DNA from: an uncultured Amylibacter sp.
GTDB taxonomy: Bacteria; Pseudomonadota; Alphaproteobacteria; Rhodobacterales; Rhodobacteraceae
Assembly (NCBI GenBank): GCA_938001995.1
Contig: CALLAV010000162.1
Span: forward strand, 1 to 10,996
Direction of reading: 5' to 3'
Length of the DNA stretch: 10,996 nt
Part shown: positions 6,901-10,996 of the stretch, in pieces
Numbering within the stretch: the first letter of the stretch is position 1
Layout of the letters: each line of letters begins with the position of its first letter
The notes under the pieces: model-generated
Databases searched by the model: none
What the model was told of the DNA's origin: nothing
The model's input: only the letters and a program-made list of their open reading frames with translations
Made by a program: the position numbers and the translations under genes

Positions 6901-7901
6901 GCGCGTTGTATTATCGACCGATTGTGCAAACGGATCGCAACCGCCCAGCGGGGGCTTTGACGTTGGCAGGTGGATGGAGTTGGTTCACCCATGTTGAACG
7001 CTTGTCCCGTGATACCGCGCCTGAAGTTGTTCCTGCCGCCGCAGTGCCAGAAGCAGAGTTGCGGCATTTCGTGAACCGTCGTGGTTTGGTCTGTGGTTTG
7101 GCGATGGACACGCCACGGATCATGGGGATTTTGAACGCGACACCTGACAGTTTTTCAGATGGTGGTTTGCACAACAGCTTTGACGGTGCGGTGGCGCGCG
7201 GGTTTGAGATGGCAGAGAACGGCGCGGATATCTTTGACATTGGCGGCGAAAGCACACGGCCAGGTGCTGCGTTTGTGCCTTCGGATGAAGAAATCGCGCG
7301 AACAGTTCCTGTGATCGAAGCGCTGCGGGCGGGCGGGTTTGACCTGCCGATATCCATTGATACGCGCAAAGCGGATGTGGCGGATGCGGCATTGGCCGCT
7401 GGGGCTGATATGTTCAACGATGTCACAGCCTTTACCTATGATGATGCGAGCGCGGGTGTAGCGGCCAAACATGGAGCGTCGGCCTGTTTGATGCATGCGC
7501 AGGGTGATCCCAAGACCATGCAGGATGATCCGACTTACGACGATGTGCTTTTGGATGTGTATGATCATTTGGCGGCGCGTGTTGCCTATGCAGAGCGGCA
7601 CGGCATTGCGCGCGGGCAGATTGTAGTGGATGTGGGCATCGGTTTTGGCAAGACGATTGAGCACAATATGCAGTTGATCCGTGGCATGTCGCTGTTTCAC
7701 GGGCTGGGCTGTGTTGTTCTGTTGGGTGTTTCGCGCAAACGTTTCATCGGCGTGATCGGAAATGCGCCAGAAGCCGCCGATCGTACTGCGGGGAGCATTG
7801 CGCTGGGGCTTGAAGCGGTGCGTCAGGGTGTGCAGATACTACGGGTACACGACATAAAAGAGACAAAACAGGCGATCAGCCTGTGGCAAGCCACGCTTTG
7901 A
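6897..7901 (+). CDS. folP: Dihydropteroate synthase with about 70-residue N-terminal extension
   Basis: FolP joins p-aminobenzoate to dihydropterin pyrophosphate to give dihydropteroate in folate synthesis, and is the target of sulfonamides. The TIM-barrel core covers about 72-332 with all signatures: IMGILNATPDSFSDGG (75-90), DIGGESTRPGA (114-124), the IDTRK loop (154-158), NDV (174-176), LMHAQGDPKTMQ (198-209), DVGIGFGKT (245-253), GVSRKRFIG (277-285) and RVHDI (316-320). At 334 residues it is longer than the usual 270-285 because of residues 1-71, which begin YYRPIVQTDRNRPAG and contain an Ala/Val/Pro/Glu-rich middle. The ATG overlaps the acetyltransferase stop, and AAAGG at 6882-6886 may help initiation. 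No sulfonamide-resistance insertion like that of Sul enzymes can be judged by eye. glmM follows after 19 bases. Confidence 0.97.
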   Translation: MSALYYRPIVQTDRNRPAGALTLAGGWSWFTHVERLSRDTAPEVVPAAAVPEAELRHFVNRRGLVCGLAMDTPRIMGILNATPDSFSDGGLHNSFDGAVARGFEMAENGADIFDIGGESTRPGAAFVPSDEEIARTVPVIEALRAGGFDLPISIDTRKADVADAALAAGADMFNDVTAFTYDDASAGVAAKHGASACLMHAQGDPKTMQDDPTYDDVLLDVYDHLAARVAYAERHGIARGQIVVDVGIGFGKTIEHNMQLIRGMSLFHGLGCVVLLGVSRKRFIGVIGNAPEAADRTAGSIALGLEAVRQGVQILRVHDIKETKQAISLWQATL

Positions 7902-7907
7902 GCGTGG
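7891..7907 (+). repeat. Perfect 7-bp hairpin across the folP stop codon, before glmM
   Basis: CCACGCT (7891-7897) and AGCGTGG (7901-7907) are exact inverse complements around a TTG loop. The folP stop TGA (7899-7901) sits at the loop. The glmM ribosome site AGGAG (7911-7915) begins 3 bases after the stem. There is no T run, so it is not an intrinsic terminator. In RNA it could slow terminating ribosomes, mark a processing site or influence glmM initiation. Confidence 0.5.
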
Positions 7908-7920
7908 GATAGGAGAGCAG

Positions 7921-9264
7921 ATGACACGGAAATTGTTTGGCACGGATGGCGTGCGCGGGCAGGCGAACAGCTATCCTATGACCGCCGATATGGCGCTAAA
8001 ACTGGCAGCGGCAGCGGGTCGGTATTTCCGCAAAGATCAGAACGAGCATCGTGTGGTGATTGGTAAGGACACGCGGCGATCAAGCTATATGTTTGAATAT
8101 GCGATGACGGGGGGATTTACCTCGACTGGGATGAATGTCTTTCTGCTCGGGCCAGTGCCCACCCCAGCAGTGGGGATGTTAACGCGGTCCATGCGCGCTG
8201 ATGTGGGCGTGATGATTTCCGCCAGTCATAATCCGCATCATGATAATGGGATCAAGTTCTTTGGGCCAGACGGGTACAAGCTGTCTGACACCGCAGAGGC
8301 CGAGATTGAAGAACTGGTCATGGGAGAGATTGATCTTGCCCGTCCCGAAAACATCGGCAGCGCAAAGCGGATTGATGATGCGTTGGGGCGCTATATCGAA
8401 TTCGCCAAAATGGCGTTCCCCAATCGTCAGTTGCTGAATGGTCTTAAGGTGGTTGTGGATTGCGCAAATGGCGCGGCATACAAAGCAGCGCCGATCGTGC
8501 TGTGGGAGCTGGGCGCAGAAGTGATTTCTGTTGGCGTTTCCCCAAACGGGTTCAACATCAACGACGGATGCGGATCGACCTATCCTGAAACAGCAGCGCA
8601 GGCTGTTGTGGCCCATGGTGCGGATTGCGGGATTTGCCTGGACGGAGATGCGGATCGTTTGATGTTGATCGACGAAAAGGGGCAAGTGGCTGACGGTGAT
8701 CAAATCATGGGGTTGATCGCGCAGAAATGGGCGTCTGAGGGGCGTTTAGCGCATGATACGCTGGTTGCGACTGTGATGTCGAACATGGGTTTAGAAAAGC
8801 ACATGCAGGCGCAGGGGTTGAATATGCTGCGCACAGGTGTGGGTGATCGCTATGTGGTGCAGGCCATGAAAGAGGGCGGTTTCAACCTTGGCGGGGAGCA
8901 GTCGGGGCATATTGTGATGCGCGATTATGTAACCACGGGGGACGGACTGATTGCTGGTTTGCAGTTCCTTGGGGCCTTAGTGCAGTCTGGAAAACGGGCG
9001 TCGGAATTGGCGAGGGTGTTTGATCCGTATCCGCAAATTCTGGAAAATGTGCGCTATGGTGCGGGGGCCGATCCGATGGACAGTGCCAGTGTCAAGCAAG
9101 CGATTTCGGATGGTGAGGCTGCTTTGGCCGCGAATGGGCGGTTGTTGATCCGCAAGTCCGGGACTGAGCCGCTGGTGCGCGTGATGGGCGAATGTGAGGA
9201 CGCGGGGCTTTTGCAGAGCGTGATATCGGATGTGGCAGGGGCTGTTAGAGCTGCTGCGGGGTAG
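7921..9264 (+). CDS. glmM: Phosphoglucosamine mutase
   Basis: GlmM converts glucosamine-6-phosphate to glucosamine-1-phosphate in the cytoplasm, the step that leads to UDP-N-acetylglucosamine for peptidoglycan and lipopolysaccharide. At 447 residues it is close to the E. coli length (445). All four domains show their signatures: KLFGTDGVRG (4-13), the phosphoserine loop MISASHNPHHDNGIKFF with Ser102 (98-114), the magnesium loop LDGDADRL (240-247), GGEQSGH (324-330) for sugar binding, and the C-terminal phosphate loop RKSGTEPLVR (411-420). The active serine must be phosphorylated for activity. ATG 7921 has a strong ribosome site, AGGAG at 7911-7915, 5 bases before it, so it can be translated independently of folP although the 19-base gap suggests one mRNA. 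The folP-glmM order is common in proteobacteria. It is convergent with purD across 85 bases. Confidence 0.98.
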   Translation: MTRKLFGTDGVRGQANSYPMTADMALKLAAAAGRYFRKDQNEHRVVIGKDTRRSSYMFEYAMTGGFTSTGMNVFLLGPVPTPAVGMLTRSMRADVGVMISASHNPHHDNGIKFFGPDGYKLSDTAEAEIEELVMGEIDLARPENIGSAKRIDDALGRYIEFAKMAFPNRQLLNGLKVVVDCANGAAYKAAPIVLWELGAEVISVGVSPNGFNINDGCGSTYPETAAQAVVAHGADCGICLDGDADRLMLIDEKGQVADGDQIMGLIAQKWASEGRLAHDTLVATVMSNMGLEKHMQAQGLNMLRTGVGDRYVVQAMKEGGFNLGGEQSGHIVMRDYVTTGDGLIAGLQFLGALVQSGKRASELARVFDPYPQILENVRYGAGADPMDSASVKQAISDGEAALAANGRLLIRKSGTEPLVRVMGECEDAGLLQSVISDVAGAVRAAAG

Positions 9265-9349
9265 CTGTCTGGTTTGCAGTGACAGTGCATATGGCGCGGC
9301 TGCGTTTGGATACTTTTAAAACAAAAAGGTGGTGGCGTGGCGCGTGTGC

Positions 9350-10612
9350 CTATAGTGCGCGCCAGCCGATGTCTTTGCGGTGGAAACCTTCGGGCCAATC
9401 AATTTGATCAATAAGGGCGTAAGCGGCGTTGCGGGCGTCTTGCAGGCTGTCGCCGCGAGCGGTGACGTTAAGAACGCGGCCGCCTGTGGCGAGGATCTTA
9501 CCGTCTTTTGCCGCTGTGCCCGCGTGGAAAACTTGGGCTTTGGAATTTTGTGCAAGAGCATCTAGACCATTGATTTGGCTGTTTTTCTCGTAGGTGCCGG
9601 GGTAGCCCTTGGCTGCGAGAACAACCGTAAGCGCGTGGTCGTCGGCCCAGTTGATTTTTGCGTCTGCAAGGCGGTGTTCGGCGCAAGCGAGCATAGCATC
9701 GAGCGCCTGCGCGCCAAGGCGCATCATGAGGACCTGGCATTCAGGATCGCCAAAGCGGGCGTTGTATTCAACAAGGCGAGGTTGGCCGTCTTTGATCATA
9801 AAGCCTGCATAGAGGACACCTTCATAAGGAGTACCGCGTTTGGCCATTTCGTCGATGGTGGGTTGGACGATTTGATCGAGAGCGATTTGTTGGATTTCGG
9901 GTCTAAGGACTGGGGCGGGGCTGTAAGCGCCCATGCCGCCTGTGTTGGGGCCTTCGTCGCCATCATAGGCGCGTTTGTGGTCTTGGGCTGTTCCAATGGG
10001 CAGGATTGACGTGCCGTCCGAAAGGATGAAAAAAGAGGCTTCTTCGCCGTCCATGAACTCTTCGATCACGACTTCTGCGCCTGCATCGCCAAAAGAGCCG
10101 TCAAACATGTCGTCTACGGCGGCGAGCGCTTCGTCCACTGTCATAGCTACGATGACACCTTTGCCTGCGGCGAGGCCGTCAGCTTTGACCACGATGGGTG
10201 CGCCTTGGTCGGTGATGTAGGCTTTGGCTGCGGCGGCGTCTGTGAAATGGGCGTAGGCGGCGGTGGGTGCGCCAGAGGCGTCGCAGATTTCTTTGGTGAA
10301 GGCTTTGGAGGCTTCTAGCCGGGCGGCAGCGGCTGAGGGGCCAAACGTGAGGATGCCTGCGGCACGCAAATCATCAGCGACACCTGCGGCAAGCGGGGCT
10401 TCGGGGCCGATGATGCAAAAGTCGATGGAGTTGTCGGCGCAAAAGGCGACCACATCTGTGCCACTGTTGATATCGAGCGCGGCGCAATCGGCGATTTGTG
10501 CCATGCCTGCATTGCCAGGAGCACAAATCAGGTGATCGCATTTCGGATTTTGTTTCACGGCCCAAGCCAAGGAATGTTCGCGCCCACCGCTGCCCAAAAT
10601 AAGGATGTTCAT
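9350..10612 (-). CDS. purD: Phosphoribosylamine--glycine ligase (GAR synthetase)
   Basis: PurD is the second step of purine synthesis: it joins glycine to phosphoribosylamine with ATP to give glycinamide ribonucleotide. The 420 residues form a complete ATP-grasp enzyme (E. coli about 429). Motifs are GSGGREH (7-13), PGNAG (32-36), GPEAPL (69-74), KAFTKEI (103-109), the ATP-lid loop VVKADGLAAGKGV (141-153), EEFMDGEEAS (184-193), QDHKRAYDGDEGPNTGGMG (210-228) and the metal-binding EYNARFGDPE (282-291). On the minus strand GGAG (+ bases 10620-10623) lies 7 bases before ATG, and the stop is TAG at 9352-9350. It stands alone on its strand, convergent with glmM and divergent from xseA, so it is probably transcribed by itself from the shared 76-base region. 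No truncation or altered key residue was noticed. Confidence 0.98.
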   Translation of the reverse strand: MNILILGSGGREHSLAWAVKQNPKCDHLICAPGNAGMAQIADCAALDINSGTDVVAFCADNSIDFCIIGPEAPLAAGVADDLRAAGILTFGPSAAAARLEASKAFTKEICDASGAPTAAYAHFTDAAAAKAYITDQGAPIVVKADGLAAGKGVIVAMTVDEALAAVDDMFDGSFGDAGAEVVIEEFMDGEEASFFILSDGTSILPIGTAQDHKRAYDGDEGPNTGGMGAYSPAPVLRPEIQQIALDQIVQPTIDEMAKRGTPYEGVLYAGFMIKDGQPRLVEYNARFGDPECQVLMMRLGAQALDAMLACAEHRLADAKINWADDHALTVVLAAKGYPGTYEKNSQINGLDALAQNSKAQVFHAGTAAKDGKILATGGRVLNVTARGDSLQDARNAAYALIDQIDWPEGFHRKDIGWRAL

Positions 10613-10628
10613 AACCGCGCTCCGCTCT

Positions 10629-10657
10629 TGTGCCTATCGTTGCGGTTCTTTTATGGT
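10629..10657 (+). promoter_or_regulatory. Candidate xseA promoter
   Basis: TTGTGC (10629-10634) and TATGGT (10652-10657) are 17 bases apart, matching three of six and four of six consensus bases. The start would be near 10664, leaving a leader of about 25 bases with the ribosome site AAGAGAG (10675-10681). It physically overlaps the purD promoter candidate, so the two could compete or be controlled together. Confidence 0.33.
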
Positions 10658-10676
10658 TGGGCGAGTAGAACCGCAA
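10640..10676. repeat. Perfect 10+10 inverted repeat between purD and xseA (operator candidate)
   Basis: TTGCGGTTCT (10640-10649) and AGAACCGCAA (10667-10676) are exact inverse complements separated by 17 bases, so the arm centres are 27 bases apart. With the proposed transcript starts, neither mRNA contains both arms. That favours a DNA operator over an RNA hairpin. Both promoter candidates would be covered by a protein bound to the two arms. A second, shorter pairing, CTCTTG (10625-10630) with CAAGAG (10674-10679), overlaps the right arm. I do not recognise the regulator. Confidence 0.6.
10648..10676 (-). promoter_or_regulatory. Candidate purD promoter
   Basis: Read on the minus strand, TTGCGG (10676-10671) and TAAAAG (10653-10648) are 17 bases apart. 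This matches three of six and four of six sigma-70 consensus bases. Transcription would begin near 10641 and give a leader of about 28 bases that includes the GGAG ribosome site. The -35 box lies inside the right arm of the 10-bp inverted repeat, and the -10 overlaps the left arm. Confidence 0.4.
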
Positions 10677-10688
10677 GAGAGTGCGCCC

Positions 10689-10996
10689 ATGTCTGACCTG
10701 ATTGACGACCCAGAACCGGGGCAAAATGCACCCGAATTCAGTGTTTCTGAGATTTCGGGCGCGGTGAAGCGCACGATTGAAGGGCAGTTTAGCTATGTGC
10801 GGGTGCGTGGAGAGATCGGGCGGGTGAATCGATACGCCTCGGGGCACATTTATTATGACCTAAAGGACGAAGGCGCAGTTTTAAATGCGGTGACGTGGAA
10901 GGGACAGGCGGGGAAGCTGTCTGTTCAGCCTGAAGAGGGTATGGAAGTAGTCGCGGTTGGCAAGCTGACGTCTTTCCCGAAGCAATCCAAATATCA
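10689..10996 (+). CDS. xseA: Exodeoxyribonuclease VII large subunit, N-terminal part (3' end outside window)
   Basis: XseA is the catalytic large subunit of exonuclease VII, which with several XseB subunits degrades single-stranded DNA from either end in repair. The 102 visible residues start MSDLIDDPEPGQNAPEFSV and contain the N-terminal OB-fold: EISGAVKRTIEGQFSYVRVR, GEIGRVNRYASGHIYYDLKD and AVLNAVTWKG, the family's usual opening with its GH-YF/Y-LKD core. The catalytic region is beyond the window. ATG 10689 has AAGAGAG at 10675-10681, 7 bases before it. The short acidic, Pro/Gln-containing stretch before the OB-fold (1-15) is normal variation. It is divergent from purD with a shared control region. 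Confidence 0.95.
   Translation, partial: MSDLIDDPEPGQNAPEFSVSEISGAVKRTIEGQFSYVRVRGEIGRVNRYASGHIYYDLKDEGAVLNAVTWKGQAGKLSVQPEEGMEVVAVGKLTSFPKQSKY

Noticed and set aside
9311..9330. AT-rich patch (TTTTAAAA then AAAAA) between glmM and purD as a bidirectional terminator
   Set aside because: No convincing G-C-rich stem lies next to the T or A runs on either strand.

Overview
The window looks like a chromosomal housekeeping segment from a marine Rhodobacterales (Roseobacter-group) alphaproteobacterium. The reasons are the glyS–ppdK-like pair, the FolP form with a long N-terminal extension directly before glmM, the character of the proteins, and a G+C content in the mid-50s by eye. I see no insertion sequence, phage gene, tRNA, rRNA or CRISPR array. 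Both ends are cut: glyS lacks its 5' part and xseA lacks its 3' part.

Layout. (1) 1-746: the end of glyS, the glycyl-tRNA synthetase beta chain. (2) 910-3495: a protein in the position and architecture of pyruvate phosphate dikinase. Its phosphohistidine and PEP/pyruvate domains are intact, but its nucleotide-binding domain has lost many of the usual residues. (3) 3645-4370 (+) and 4372-4992 (-): two exported proteins, a SleB-like wall hydrolase and a CAP/SCP domain protein, arranged tail to tail with one base between their stop codons. (4) 4993-5246: a 254-base gap between divergent genes, holding only a doubtful small ORF. (5) 5247-9264 (+): a tightly packed cluster of a Bcr/CflA-type MFS exporter, an AAC(6')-like GNAT acetyltransferase, folP and glmM. 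The junctions are a 4-base gap, a 4-base ATGA overlap and a 19-base gap, so one transcript is likely. (6) 9350-10612 (-): purD, convergent with glmM. (7) 10689 to the end (+): the start of xseA, divergent from purD. The 76-base purD/xseA gap carries a perfect 10+10 inverted repeat spanning two overlapping promoter candidates.

How the genes fit together. GlyS, FolP, GlmM, PurD and XseA are core functions: translation, folate, cell-wall precursor, purine synthesis and repair. PurD uses glycine, and later purine steps use formyl-folate, so glyS, folP and purD are loosely linked in metabolism. GlmM supplies the amino-sugar precursor of peptidoglycan, which SleB-type enzymes cut. The less ordinary parts are the exporter and acetyltransferase joined to folP (the sulfonamide target), the degenerate dikinase, and the purD/xseA control region.

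The + strand is rich in G over C even inside the two minus-strand genes. This suggests that it is the leading replication strand here. I found no clearly new multi-gene system. The strongest leads are the altered dikinase, the resistance-like folP cluster and the dyad between purD and xseA.
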